A DNA stretch of 64,000 nucleotides from Eucommia ulmoides. Taxonomy: Eukaryota; Streptophyta; Magnoliopsida; Garryales; Eucommiaceae. The translations under genes and the position numbers were made by a program. The stretch lies in assembly GCA_016647705.1 (NCBI GenBank), contig CM028336.1:8821380-8885379 (forward strand), in the 5' to 3' direction. This document shows, one piece after another, positions 14,081 to 26,370 of this stretch. The notes beneath the pieces are model-generated. The model was not told the origin of the DNA and made no database searches. It worked only from the letters and a program-made list of their open reading frames with translations. The first letter of the stretch is position 1. Each line of letters begins with the position of its first letter.

Positions 14081-14098
14081 TACCCAGCGGAGTTGCCA
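14081..14098 (-). other. primer-binding site of the Tat element
   Basis: On the minus strand this reads TGGCAACTCCGCTGGGTA, a few bases inside the 5' LTR. It closely resembles the TGGCGACTC-GCTGGGGA primer sites known from Ogre/Tat elements, which pair with a tRNA 3' end (tRNA-Arg has been proposed for Ogre). Confidence 0.75.
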
Positions 14099-14103
14099 TC
14101 TAA

Positions 14104-16567
14104 TGCGCCCTTTTTTTTTTTGAAAAAAAAAAAAAAGAATAATAAATAGCTTAGGGAGAGAATTATTAAAGCTCCAGTTTTCTCAAAATATATACTTAGG
14201 CCATTTTAAAAATAAGGAGTCGCCATCTAGCATTGGGTTTAAATGGTGTGCTGGGTCACCGAATTTTTAGAAAACAATTTAAAAGGCCTAAGTAAAAAAT
14301 TGACTTAAAAAAACACGGTCAAACCAAATATTCATTTAAAGGCTAGGGGGTCGGTTATGCTTGGGGAATGTGTTAAGCACCCTAAGACGTCCGTCCGAAA
14401 AATGTACCTTATATCCAATTAAGTCCAATTAATTTAAGTCCAAATGTTTTATTTTATTTTAAAATTATTTCATTCTTATAAAATCTTTTTGGTATTTTTC
14501 ACAAATAAAGTAGGACAAGTTTTTGAATTTTTTGAAATGTTCCCCAGGTATAACCTCTTATCGAATATTAAGGATTCAACAAGGATGGTCCCTGGGGGTT
14601 TTTATGTATGTTTCTAATAGACTTCTTTAATTTAAATAGGCAAATTAAAATAGATGAATAAAATTTGAAATATGAATGCAAAACTAACATCTAAATGAAT
14701 TTTATTTATTTTTATACAAAAGTGACTAATAAAGAACTAAAGTATTTAATTTAAATATGTCAATGCAAACTGATATGAATACGGGAATCAAATAGGGAAC
14801 ACTAAGTGAATTAACGTGATTATGCGTGATAATGATTTAATTAAAAATATAAGTGATGCACATGTCGTGTCTAGATGTGAAAAAGTAGCGTGGATTCGTG
14901 GAAAAAAAATAAAGAAATATAAAAAATTAAAAATATAAATAAAAACTATATGTATGAAAAGTGTAAATGGTGAAAGTGTCTTAAACATGCCGTCTAAGTA
15001 ATATAAGAAATAAATATGCAAAAAAAAATGTCTATTCTAAGTTTGCCCGATTAATTTAAAGAAATCGCGATTTCAAATTCCCTCAAATTCTATGGATGTG
15101 AGAATCGAGGAAGGTTCGCGAAAACAATTTTGTTGAAATTAATTTTTTCAAAACTTAAGCGAAATCCCACGAAAATATTTAGCGAGGGAAGAGATTTTCT
15201 AAAACCAAACGTTTTTAAATTCCACTCAAGCCGGGGAATGGAAACGAGGTTATGAAAAACTCTCCCACAATTTATCGAATCATCGGGTTCACCTTAAGGT
15301 TCGTAATGATTAATTTCTACAAATTAAAATTTTATTATTTTTTGTATTTTGTATTTTTATTTTTTAGGGTTTTGATAACAAGAATAAAAATAAAATAAAT
15401 AAAAAATACAAAAAAATAAATAATGAAAACATTCTTCACCTAACGCTTGGGGATTAAGTTCAAGCACGAAAAACCCACCCCGACGTTTTCATTGGATCAT
15501 CGGACGACTTATTTTTTTTTTTATGAATTTGTAAACAAAATATAAATAAAAAAATGCAGGAAATAAAAAAAATACAGTAAGATGATGTTCTCATCTAAAC
15601 GCTCAAAGGTTCAAATTGAGAATGGAGAATCTCGTCCCGGCATTTTTCATTGAGTCATCGGACTACTAAAAGGAATAAAGTTTGCAAGAATTTAAACAAT
15701 TGACATATTTAAATAAACTGAAAAATAAAATAAAAACATACATGTTCTAGGTCAAGAATTTCGATACTCGAGTTTTTTCTCTCTCGCAGACGGCTTCCCG
15801 AAAAGGTGTTTGGAAATCACTCTTCGAGGGGGTGGCTTCTCTCAAATTTTGAATGAATAAACTAGGAGGATGGGGGGTCCTATTTATAAGAGAATATTAG
15901 GCGTGAAAAACACTTGGAAAACTCTAAATATTAAGTCTGACCGCCAAAGTCCAATTCAAGTTGGACTGGGAAATGGCAAAATTTAGTACTAGGGTTTCAG
16001 GCGTGTGAGAGAAACACGCCTGCCCATCGCCTTTCAGTTGGTGACACATGGCAGCGGGCCAGTGGCTCTTTCTCCTCTCTTTCACGTGCACACACATCCA
16101 CATGGCAGCAGGGGTCCCACATCTCTACCTCTCTCTCTTCTTCTCACTCACACATACATGGTAAAGGAAAAAGCCTACATGCACATATAATATATTGACA
16201 AGGCAAAAAAGAATGGAGCCCACTGAAGCAAAAATTTCTACTCTCTCTCTACCTCTCCTCTCTCATATCTCTCTCTCTCTCTCTCTCCTCACGGTTTGGA
16301 CCCCAAAGCAGGCCCCACTACCTTTCTCTTTTTTTCCTTATTCCATTTTACTCCCTCTCTTCCTACTTCTTTTAATTTCACCCATTTTTCTTTATTCAAT
16401 TTCCCCTTTTCTCTATTTCAATTTTTTTTCTTTTTTTTTTCTTTTTTTTTTTTTTTGTATTTTGTATTTTAAAATAAAATAATATAAAACAAAGTTAAAT
16501 GAAACAAAGTCCACTGTAAAATAAAGCACAATTTTTTTGTAGGACGGTCAAAATGTTCGTGTCTACA
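14104..16567 (-). repeat. 5' LTR of the Tat element (element orientation)
   Basis: Partner of 2,197-4,641, about 2,464 bp. Transcription of the element would have started in this copy and run leftward. Differences from the other LTR are scattered substitutions plus length changes in A and T runs. Confidence 0.92.
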
Positions 16568-16832
16568 AGTAGTTTGTGGAAGTAGACTAGGTAAAGGGTT
16601 TTTGCTGAACTACTATAAATATCGGTATCAATCTCTCTTACTCTATTCTTTACTTTTCTGTTTATATTTGTGTTTGTGATTACTTGTTTGATTGAATATA
16701 AGTTGTGCACATTACACAATCACATAGACACTTAATTTAAATTGAATAGAATTAATTAACAAAAATTTGTCAAACCCAATTCAACCCCCCCCGAGTAATT
16801 TTTGGGCCATCACTTATTATGTAGTTGCACAT
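16568..16832 (+). mobile_element. right part of the copia-type LTR split by the Tat element (fossil)
   Basis: The run agtagtttgtggaagtagac, then gggtttttgctgaactactataaat, then an ending with ttcaacccccccc and tttttgggccatca, is the familiar tail of long copia LTRs. It joins naturally to the sequence ending at 2,196. The exact 3' end was not fixed. Confidence 0.5.
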
Positions 16833-18634
16833 TTCCATTAGGAGAAGAGGAACGAATTTCACTTTATTTGTATTTTTTATTTACTCAAATCCCCTATATA
16901 TCATTTCCAATTCTTTTTTTTTTTTAAAATTCCGTCGCTCCTAAGTCTAATTATCGAATTACGCGATTTGGAATTCTCGTCAGACAACGGATACCATCTA
17001 AATATGTCAAATAAAAGAGATAACAGGAACATGCGTTCCACGTGCTCTCTACCTAGTATGTGTGTGTGTGTGTATATATATATATAATTCATTTGGTTAT
17101 TGTCTCTCTCGATGTCTGCCCTGTATAGTCACAGCCTCAAGCACCAGGTAGGTCCTCCCACCCACCCACCCCCATACATCGCTCACTGCCATCCACACGC
17201 TGTCCACTTCCATCCATGCCTTGTACACAAAATCAACCACACCACGAAAACCACCTTTCATTTTCTTTCATTTAACTGATTTACATTCGGCTCCCAGTTC
17301 TGCTTCATTGATTTTATTTCTAATATCCATTTTGATTCCCATATTTTTAATTTTTTTATTTTCGTTTTATTTCCAAGATTAGTTATAATTTCATGTTAAT
17401 TGTACATTCTATACCAGGCAATTGGTATAATTTCGTTCATGCAAGGTATGTGCCTTCTTTTCAAATTATGTTCATTTCTTATATTGTTTATGTCATAGTT
17501 CATCTCAATTGAGTTTATTTCTGTTTGTGATTCTAATTGTGTTCATTTCTAAATTCTATTTTTATTTAGTTTCTGTTTGTGTTTATATTTGGACACTTGA
17601 TAAGTATTGGATTGTTTTAGTTTTTCTTTGTGTCCAACCTGATAGATACTAGATTTTTCTTTTTTTTCGGAAAGTATAATATTTTTTTTGTTCTATAGAA
17701 ATGCATATCGAATACAGAAAAGCCTAAAACAACTTAATTAATTTATTTTAGGAATTTTGATTTGGTTTTGTTTATGGATCTAATTTGATTTGGTCCCTAA
17801 TTTGGAAGAAGAACAAAAATAGATCTGTTCTACAAATCTGGGAACAAAACAAAAATAGATTTTTTGTTTTTGTATTTATGTTCCTGTTCCATGTTTGAAG
17901 GAGAAAAAAAAACAGAAATTTGAGGAAAAAACAATCACCACAAATGACTCCTCAATTTTTTGCTTGGTAGTATTTGTTTTATCCTATTCTTGTAGGTAGC
18001 AGTTGTTTTCTAATATTCCTAGAAAATTTGGAACATATGCAGGAATCAGGAACTACAAAATGTGTTAACGTTCTGTTTCTAGAAAAGCAAACAATTAATA
18101 AAATAGAAACATTTTATCTTTGTTTCCGTATTTTTGTTTATGTTTCAAGTTTCTTTGCGTAAAATATTTTGTTTCTATTCCCAGTTTTTGTAGATGTAGT
18201 TTTAATTAGGATTTTTTTTGTCATATTTTTTATTTTTTAAGTACTATTTTATTGAAGTAGAAATGACCATTTTATTAGGAAGATGTGTGGAAAATAATAA
18301 TGTTTATCATTTTAATTGAAGTTTTTTTTCCTCGACGTACGAAACTTTACCATCAAAAGTTGAATGATTAAGGTGCGGAAGGCATTAATGTGTTTGTATT
18401 GTTTTGATCTTATTAATTTTATATCATTGTTTCTTGGGTTGGCCATTGTGTACAAATTATATTACAAACTACTGCTTACGTGAAAGTATCAATATGATTG
18501 TCTCAAATTATTGTATTTATATTTGTACTGAAATTTCTTGATTTATTAAAAAGTGAGATGAACATTTGGCTGTAATGTAAAGAATGTATAATCTTTCTTT
18601 TCTTATTTACTTATTGGGAAACTCTTTAGATCTA
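16833..18634. other. gene-free AT-rich stretch
   Basis: I see no supported gene here. The stretch holds a (GT)n(AT)n microsatellite at about 17,058-17,088, a C-rich patch (cccacccacccacccccat) near 17,157-17,175, and long T-rich low-complexity DNA between 17,300 and 18,300. Confidence 0.6.
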
Positions 18635-19166
18635 TACAAGTTTTAGTCTTGATTTGTTAGTTATTATTTATATTTAATTGAAATAGGTGTAGAATGCCCT
18701 ACAAATAGGGGAGATTATGTCAAAAAAAAAAAATTGTGTTTTTTTTTTGGTTTTACATCTGTGCATGTACAAGTTTTAGTCTTGATTTATTAGTTATTAT
18801 TTAGGTTTAATTGAAATAGGTGTAGAATGCCCTATAAATAGGGGAGATTATGTCAAAAAAATTTTTTTTTTTTTTTTTTTTGGTTTTATATCTGTGCCTG
18901 TACAAGTTTTAGTCTTGATTTATTAGTTATTATTTAGGTTTAATTGAAATAGGTGTAGAATGCCCTATAAATAGGGGAGATTATGTCAAAAAAAATTTTT
19001 TTTTTTTTTTTTTTGGTTTTATATCTGTGCCTGTACAAGTTTTAGTCTTGATTTATTAGTTATTATTTAGGTTTAATTGAAATAGGTGTAGAATGCCCTA
19101 TAAATAGGGGAGATTATGTCAAAAAAAAATTAAAATATTATTTTTTTTTTATTTTGTTTTACATCC
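18635..19166. repeat. tandem array of four 133-bp units, each with a TATA-like core
   Basis: Units start at 18,635, 18,768, 18,901 and 19,034, exactly 133 bp apart. Each begins tacaagttttagtcttgatt. Each carries TAGAATGCCCTATAAATAGG (ACAAATAGG in the first unit) and ends in an A run followed by a T run. CCCTAT and ATAGGG are short inverted arms around AA. Units 2-4 are nearly identical, so the amplification is recent. The core resembles an LTR or TRIM promoter, but no other LTR part is seen. Confidence 0.9.
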
Positions 19167-19212
19167 ATGCCTTCAGACACGGGACGGGTTATACGCTAGT
19201 TGTTTTATATAA

Positions 19213-19247
19213 TATGTATAGATATAGATATAGATATAGATATAGAA
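19213..19247. repeat. (GATATA)n microsatellite
   Basis: About five copies of gatata in a row, followed by an A run. It marks the left edge of the part of the laccase-linked block that also matches 62,740-62,785. Confidence 0.85.
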
Positions 19248-19297
19248 AGAAAAAAAAAAGTGGGGGGAAGGAAAACAACTTCTCATTTTCTATGATA

Positions 19298-21493
19298 CTA
19301 GTTTATACCCGCGTTATGCGCGAGATATTAAATTTTTATAGAATTTTATTTTTTAATGCATATGATTTATTGTTTAATTTAAGTTATTTATATTATTAAT
19401 GTATAGTTTAATTAGATTGTAGTTTAAATAAGTGTATTTAAACTTTATTGTTTAAATTTATTATAAATTTTATTATGCAATAGTATTTTCGATTGATAAT
19501 GCATTAAATATGTTATTAAATTATGTATTAATTTCATTATGAAATAATGCATATTTTTGCAAAACTCACAAAGAGAGAGAGGTATATTGTTGTCCCTCAT
19601 TCATTCTCAAATATAGACTTATGCTTTTAGTATATAGTATAGTATATGATATATATAATTTCTCTACAAAAACTCTTTGTCATGTAAATAGGTGTACCTA
19701 ATAATAATATGATATGCTATCAATAACACCTATTTGTAATGGAAGTGAGATATGATTTTTTATCAATTGACCCTCACTATTTAATGTTCGACACATTTGG
19801 TCTCTCATAATTGAAATTGAATTCAATTTGTTCCAAATTGCAAATTTGTTAATAAATGTTGATAGTCAATTTCGGTAAGTGTATTTTTATCAATTCGCAT
19901 ATGAAGTCAATTTTCATGAGTTAATTACACTTTGCACCCCCTACGTTTCATTCTACAACTTTTAAAATTCATATGTTATTTTTCACCGTAATTTGTTAGT
20001 TTGGTTATGAAAGTAAAATTTATTTTCAAATTTAACCTAATATGCTAATGCTAAAGACTGTATTGCTCTTTAATAATAATTTTAAGGACTAAAATGATAT
20101 AGTTAAAGCCAAAAATTAAATATATATATGTATATATATGACCAAAATTTTAGGGTTCAAATTTTATTTTTTGGATTTCATCCCCCAAACTAATTTATGG
20201 GGTCTATTTGAATTATTTTTTTTCTAAACTTCAAGGCTCATATTGTATTTTTTGTTACGCTTCGATTCCTTCCTTGCACAGCTCCTTCTTCTTCTTTTCC
20301 AGTAGGAGTCACCGCCGTCGTGCACACAGGATTAAGAAATTTGTTGAAGAGCATTATCGTGCGCACGGCCCCAAATTCATTTTTATCCATAACTGTTCTT
20401 CCGTCTTCTTCTCCCTTACATATGGGTAAGTAAAATTTTATATCTGAAGTTGTTTGCAAATCTTGGATAGGAATTTTTTTTTTTTTGGCAATGTTTTATC
20501 TTATACCTTCAATTTTACAGATGCAGGGAAGCAAAATTTCAAATCTAAAATTATTGTTCTTAGGTCTCGGAAAGCAAAATCTCAAATTTAATTTTTTCCT
20601 TCATTTTTTTCGCTTCTTCTTGCAATTTCACCGATGTAGAAGAGTAAAATTTGAGATCTGAAATTGTTCTTTTTAGATCTAGGAGAGCGAAGTGTCAGAT
20701 TGTTTTTCTCTCCCTTAATAGCAGAAATAAAAAGCGTCTGAGCAAGAGGTGGAGAACATCGAAATGATGACGAAGGCGATAGTGATGGTGAGGAGATAAG
20801 ACGTCCCGGTGGTAAGCGGTTGTGTAGATGGTCGACGGTGATGTTTTTTGCAAGGGATTTAATTGATGGTTGTCACTGGTAATGCCTGCAACAAATCTCG
20901 ACAAAAGGGACAGTGGCGGCATCGGATTTGACTGAAATCAAATCTGATAGATTGATGGCTGGAGATGGTAGTAGCTGCAACGGATATGGACAAAAGCAAT
21001 GGTGGTTGCGTCAGATAAGGTTGTAAGCTTTGGATCTGGACAGAAGCCCAGTGGAGGGGGAGCTTGTTTTCAAATCCTGTGTTGTGGAAGGGAGGGGAAT
21101 TTGTAATGGTAACGGGTGAAAGAAATAGTTGTGGGTGATATTTTAGTGGGTGTGGCAGTGGGTGAAACAAATGGTTGTGGGTTATATGAAGATAAGGATA
21201 GGATATATAAGGAATAATTGAATGAATTAATCATAACCCTCCGTTTGCTTTGTTTTAATGGGAGAATTAATAATGGACATTATTTTAATCAAAATCCTTC
21301 GTTTCAATGAGAGAACTTTGTTTTAATGAGAAAATTAATAATGGACAATTATTTTGATGGGGGATAATAAGAGAAGAGTGTAGAGAATCATGATCGTTGA
21401 TTGTAATGGAATAATAGAAGAAGAGAGATGGACAATAATCGCATGTAGTTCATTCCTCCAAAATAGCTTCCGCTTTTATATATATCATATTGA
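19298..21493 (-). mobile_element. non-autonomous Helitron, 2.2 kb, 3' end on the left
   Basis: On the minus strand the element starts TCAATATGATATATATAAAA at 21,493. It ends with a GC-rich hairpin (CTCGCGCATAACGCGGG, 19,308-19,324) followed by TATAAACTAG and a host T. These are the Helitron hallmarks: 5' TC, a subterminal hairpin, 3' CTRR, insertion between A and T, and no target duplication. Empty sites support the ends. At 62,769-62,790 and 45,259-45,280 the flanking sequence (tctatgata/tttgatatt then ttgataacaatac) runs without the insert. No Rep/helicase frame is visible. The middle (20,240-21,180) is richer in GC and could be captured host sequence, but I do not recognise it. Confidence 0.8.
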
Positions 21494-23208
21494 TTTTGAT
21501 AACAATATTTTTTTCTTGTGGGACTTGAAAATCTAAGAATTTTTACAAGAAGGGCAAATTACATTTTCGGTCCCCTATTTTTAGCAAGTGTTCTATTCAG
21601 TCATCCAACTTTAAAACTGAACAATGGAATTTAATTATTTCAAGTTCAATTTTTTCCACCACAGAGGAGGAAAATGAAAAAACATATAATCCATTGAATT
21701 TATCAAGGGTGTAAAAGGTACCAATTTAATATTTTACTTTGAGCACCCAAATACATAAAGGTCGATCCTACCTTGAGTATGGGTGGGAAAAATCCGTCAA
21801 GTGATTTGTATATGACATCATATGATCTTTTCGAACATTCTAAATTCAGGTATTACAGGCTGACTGTAAGAATAGAGATCAGTCTAGGTTTTTGAAAATG
21901 AAATGTCTACATCAACGAAATGACCAAAAAAGGCACGAGTTGTCATGTAAAAATCCAATGATTGATTTCCCAGCTTTTTTTCATTTTTTTTTTTTTGACA
22001 AAAAAAAGGCCAAATAAACAAAGTTATGGGGGTTAATTGTAAAACTACTAGCAATAAAATGGGACAATCACCCACGGGTCCTCATTAGAGGGTAAAACTA
22101 GAAAACAAACCTTTTTTAAAGCGGGTTATCAAATAGGTCTTTGTAATTATTCGGTCAAATTTGTCTCTGCAACTACTTGATATATATTTTCCTAAAAAAT
22201 AAGAATTCAAAATCATCTTATTAAAATCAAAATGATTATTGTTTTACACAATAAAGATCTAATTATATATTCAGATTCGTTTGAATAAGATCTTCAAAAT
22301 GATATCATATGTGCTATTTATTTATTACTTTTCACATTCTGGTACTTTCAAATTTTTTAATTTTCACAGTTACATTCAACATGCTACTTCAGAGTCTTCG
22401 TAGTTTTTCAAAACGTGTTGAATTCAACATGCATTTTTTCATGATTTAATTATATATTCAGATTCGTCTAAATAAAATTTTCAAAATGATATCACGTTTA
22501 TCATTTTTTTTTTATCAAAATTTCATATTCGTATTACATTAACATAATACTTTCAGAATTTTCAATTTTTCAATTTTGTGTTGAATTCAACATGATACTT
22601 CAAATGCATATTGCTTTGAAGCCAATGGTATCACGTTCACCATTTTTTCATCAAATTATTATATTTAGTGTTACATTCAATATCCTACTTCCGAACATTT
22701 ATATTTTTTCACGTTGTGTTGAATTCAAAATAATATTTTTCTCATGTTCTATTTTTATTTTTAGATTCTTTTGAATAAAATCTTTAAAATAATATCACGT
22801 TCATCATATTTTCATCAAAATTTCACATTCGTGTTACATTCAACATCAATTTCACATTCATATTATATTCAACACAGAATTCATCGTCGTCTTGAATTCA
22901 ACACGATGATAAATCATATAGCAAAAAATATACAAATAGATATAGTTTTAAAGCCAACGATTTTAGAATCATAATCAAGTCAAGCAAATTATATATTAAA
23001 AAAAAATCATTACTATTTTAAGAATATAAATGTGATTTACTTTTAATTTGATAATTGTTCCTAATCCCATAAATAAATTCCATAAATGTAGGTCAATTGA
23101 CCCAATTTTGTATTAATGTTGAGTTTTGTAATTTGTTTTTCTCTCTACTTTTAAAAATCTGCCCTTTTTTTCCGAAACTAATTTTTTTTTTTAAATTAAC
23201 TGAATATA

Positions 23209-23259
<51 letters not shown>

Positions 23260-24342
23260 AAAAGGAGGGGGGACAAATTTACCATTTATTTTGATTTTTT
23301 TCCATTAAAAATTGGAAAAAACAAAAATAGTAGTGAGAGAAATGGACGTAAAGAGAGATTTTTTAGGTGAGGTTTGGTTAATGTTTCTATTTTTCTGTTT
23401 CTACTCTAAAAAAAGGGAGGATGCGAATTATGTTTTCCCTTCTCAATAATTCTAGAAACATAAATGCGTTTGGTAGCTAATTGTTCTAAATTGTTTCCTA
23501 ATTTATGAGAACAAAACCAAAGAAACATGTTTGGTTATAACATTAGTGTTTTTTTTTTTTTTTGTTCTTTTTTTTTTTTTCTTTAAATGTAAAGAATAGA
23601 TATGTGTTTCTTTTTAGCAAACAATTTTCGCAAATTATAAATAAAAATACATTTTTAAGATTAATTACAACAATATAAAGATGTATCTTTATATTGTTGT
23701 AATTTTCGCCAATTATAATAAAGTACTTTATTGTGTTTCTTTTACCCTAAATTGATTAATAAAAGAGAGAGAGACAACATATATCACTTCTCTATATTTG
23801 AGACTAAAAAAATTTGAAGGGGAGATCTCAATAAAAATTTCAAAAATATCGACCTTATCCCTTTGAGAATAAGTTGGAAAGAAATGGAAACAATTTTTTT
23901 TATTTCTCTAAATCTCAAGAATTTTAGGAGCAATCTCAAAATTTTGAGAATATTTCAAGACAGAAACAAGTTAACCCACATGTTTCTATTCTTTTATTTT
24001 CAAAATTCTTGGAACAAGAATAAGAATTTGGGAACAAAAACACTAAATAAACAAGACCTTAGTTTCTATCTTTTCTTAACTTTAAATATAGAACAATTTA
24101 ATCATTTTATACTTTTGTGGGGGATAAAATGTTGATTTTTTCCCTTAGTCAAGAGTAGAAAGGAGTGATTTGTAAGTTTTTAAAGTGAAGAGGGTCAAAA
24201 TGAAAAAAGAACAAAGTACAAAGTGATAACATGCAATTAACCCTAATTTATTAATTAAATGTCGACTATCAATTGTGTAATAATATATTTGTAAATATTT
24301 AACGAAAAGGATGTTTGTTGTGTACATTAGATATGAAAATAA
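21494..24342. repeat. upstream flank of laccase 1, a copy of the duplicated block
   Basis: There is no gene here. The sequence from aacaatatttttttcttgtg (about 21,500) to cctta (about 24,060) recurs with substitutions at 45,270-46,250, 56,530-57,990 and 62,780-63,790. It includes tandem repeats at 22,250-22,960, a 43-base A run near 23,215-23,257 and a relic at 23,380-24,060 with GTTTGGTT-type ends. Confidence 0.75.
22250..22960. repeat. diverged tandem repeats of ~170 bp carrying TTACATTCAACAT
   Basis: About four imperfect units. Each combines attcagattcgt-tgaataa, atatcacgttcatcat, gtgttacattcaacat and the palindrome TGTTGAATTCAACA. A matching but shorter set lies at 63,260-63,650. The word TGTTACATTCAA is the one that fills the Mutator-like element at 30.8-41.7 kb. 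Confidence 0.7.
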
Positions 24343-24510
24343 TCAATAGTTTAAGTGATAAGGTCCGCTTAAGTTAAAACAATTGAAAGACCTCTGTAAG
24401 GTTAAAAATTCGACTATATGGAAAAGAATTTGTCAAGAAGGATAACTACGCACTCCAAATGAGATTAATTTCACATCCACGGGTGTGGATGGAGACACTC
24501 TTGGGTATAT
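24343..24510 (+). repeat. SINE-like unit, copy B
   Basis: Shares about 170 bp with 27,772-27,960. In order the shared words are aagtg-taaggtccg, gagttaaaac/aagttaaaac, cgcactc and gtatatataa. The aagtggtaagg word resembles a tRNA-type A box, and an attcgact word about 50 bp on could be a worn B box. It ends in an A-rich tail. This suggests a tRNA-derived SINE, but the tRNA parent was not identified. Confidence 0.5.
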
Positions 24511-26240
24511 ATAAAAAAAAATGTCAAAATATTTGCGTGAAAAATAGGGTAAACAAAATCAACTGTTTAAGTCAATGCCTACCTAATTAAAAGATATTGC
24601 GTGTTCATTGATCCCATAACTATTATTATATTTTGTGTTTACTGGAGAAAAATCTGTGTACATTGAATCCCATGCAAAATCTAACAAAATAAAATAAAAT
24701 GATAATGATAAAGGTACCATTTAGTAACACTTTTTTTAATATTTTCTCGCTATTTCGTGCAATCTAATAAAAATGCCTTCGCTAGCAAAATACGAAGGTA
24801 GGGCGAGGTATTTTTTTTCATCTAATTAAAAAAAAAAAAAAAAGTTAAAAGTAATGTCCGTTTTACACTTAAAAAATAATTTAAAAATAAAAAAAATAAA
24901 AAATATCAAATTAAAAACTTTATTGAAAAGCAAACGTAGTTGGCTAGCAACTACTATTATTTTCCATTATATTTTTTAGAAAAGCAAAACATAGTTGCTA
25001 ATTTTTTTTTATATATTTTTTAAATACTTTTTTTGAAAAACAAAACATAGTTGCTATTATTATTTTTATTTGATTTTAATTTCGAAGAGAACAATATTTT
25101 TTTTTCATAAATTATCCTAAAGTTATAAGGTTATATCCGAGACATCTATCTCACTTCAATAAATATCTAGAATATTTTTTATCGTTTTCATAACACTGGA
25201 GACACATTTTATCATTTTTTTTTTTTTGACAAAATACCCTTGCAACATTTTTTTTTTTTTGTTTATTTTCTATTTTTTTTTATTTTCTAGCTACGCTCTA
25301 TTTTTTTTCCTTTCTATTTTTTATTTATTTTTTACTTTTGTTATGTATTTCAGATTTGATTTGTTTTATTTCAATTTTCTTTTGTTTTTATTTTTATAAA
25401 AAAAAAATTAAAAGAAAAAAAATTAGAAAACAAAAAGCATAAGATAAAACAAAAACAAAACAAAAAAGAAAAGTAAAAATTTTAAAACAAAAAAGATTTT
25501 ATTTTTGTTCTTGTTTTATTTTTTCTGTTTTTGTTTTATTGTTTATTTTTTAATTCCTATTTTTTATTTTTTCTGTTTTGATTTTTCTTTTGCATTTTGT
25601 TTCAAGAATTTTACTTTTGATTTTTTTCTGTCAGCACCATACAAAAAAATTAAAACAAAAAAAAAAAAAAAAAAAAAAAAAGAAGAAGAGAGAGAGAGAG
25701 CAGAAATAAAAAAAAATGAAATAAACAAAAAAAAAAGAAGAGTATTTTTGTTAACAAAATGTAATAGATGGTATCTTAAGTGGCCAAACTAAAAAGATAA
25801 GCGACGACTCAGGCATTATGAAAATGACAGAAGAATGTCCTTAATATTTATTGAAATTCCATAAGATTTCTCGAGTTTAAACTCCAAAATTTATTTGGAT
25901 GAACACCAGGGTCTTGTACTGTCAAGCATACCATAAATTTTTCACTCCCACATTTAAGCTTCATTTGGATAGATTTTTTTTTTTTATACAAATGGTTGGG
26001 GAAGAGGTTTTGAACATTAGAGGTCCCATTAGGGAAGCACACTAGTAACCATTAAACTACAAAAGTGTTTTGGTAATTGCAATACATATATTTCAACCAT
26101 ATTATAGTTCAATGGTTAAATCTCAAATAAACTTTTTGAAATTAACCTCTTAAAGATACTTATACTTTGTTGAAATTCATGACCATAAAGTAGACTTTGG
26201 AAGCAAGTTATTAATGAAAACAAGCTTGAAGGGCCAGTGG
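24511..26240. other. AT-rich upstream region of laccase 1
   Basis: I see no gene. Low-complexity A and T runs dominate 25,200-25,740. The words aaaagcaaaacatagttgct at 24,960-25,060 match 48,003-48,100 and 58,060-58,160, so this is still part of the duplicated block, expanded in this copy. From about 26,150 the sequence aligns closely with the promoters of laccases 2 and 3. Confidence 0.6.
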
Positions 26241-26248
26241 GTGGGGTG

Positions 26249-26370
26249 CACCAAACTACCTTTAGACTTGAATTATGTACACCATCACCTTCAATCTTAA
26301 CCAAATCTTCCAACCCCAAACAACCCTTTAAAAAAAAAACCTATACTCTTCATGATCATGTCCTATAAAA
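26249..26370 (+). promoter_or_regulatory. laccase 1 core promoter
   Basis: TATAAAA lies at 26,364-26,370, 85 bp before the start codon. CACCAAACTACC lies at 26,249-26,260, 115 bp before the TATA box. It resembles the AC-type sites bound by R2R3-MYB factors of phenylpropanoid genes. Both words and their spacing are kept in the other two laccase promoters. Confidence 0.65.

Larger units (their letters stand above)
2197..16567 (-). mobile_element. Tat-lineage Ty3/gypsy LTR retrotransposon (fossil)
   Basis: The element reads on the minus strand and has two long terminal repeats of about 2.45 kb. Both begin TG and end CA in element orientation. A primer-binding site lies just inside the right LTR and a purine tract just inside the left LTR. 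In element order the inside holds gag-like, protease-like, reverse transcriptase, RNase H, a second archaeal-type RNase H, and integrase regions, then a 3' tandem-repeat zone. The second RNase H places it in the Tat group. It is broken, with well over ten interruptions, and no domain retains a full-length frame. By eye the LTRs differ at roughly 8-12% of sites, suggesting an age of a few million years under usual plant rates. No clean 5-bp target duplication was seen: the flanks are gtgaag on the left and agtag on the right. Confidence 0.9.

Noticed and set aside
23860-24135. 90-codon plus-strand frame upstream of laccase 1
   Set aside because: It lies in the repeated non-coding flank. The aligned copy at 57,798 has a different, shorter frame.
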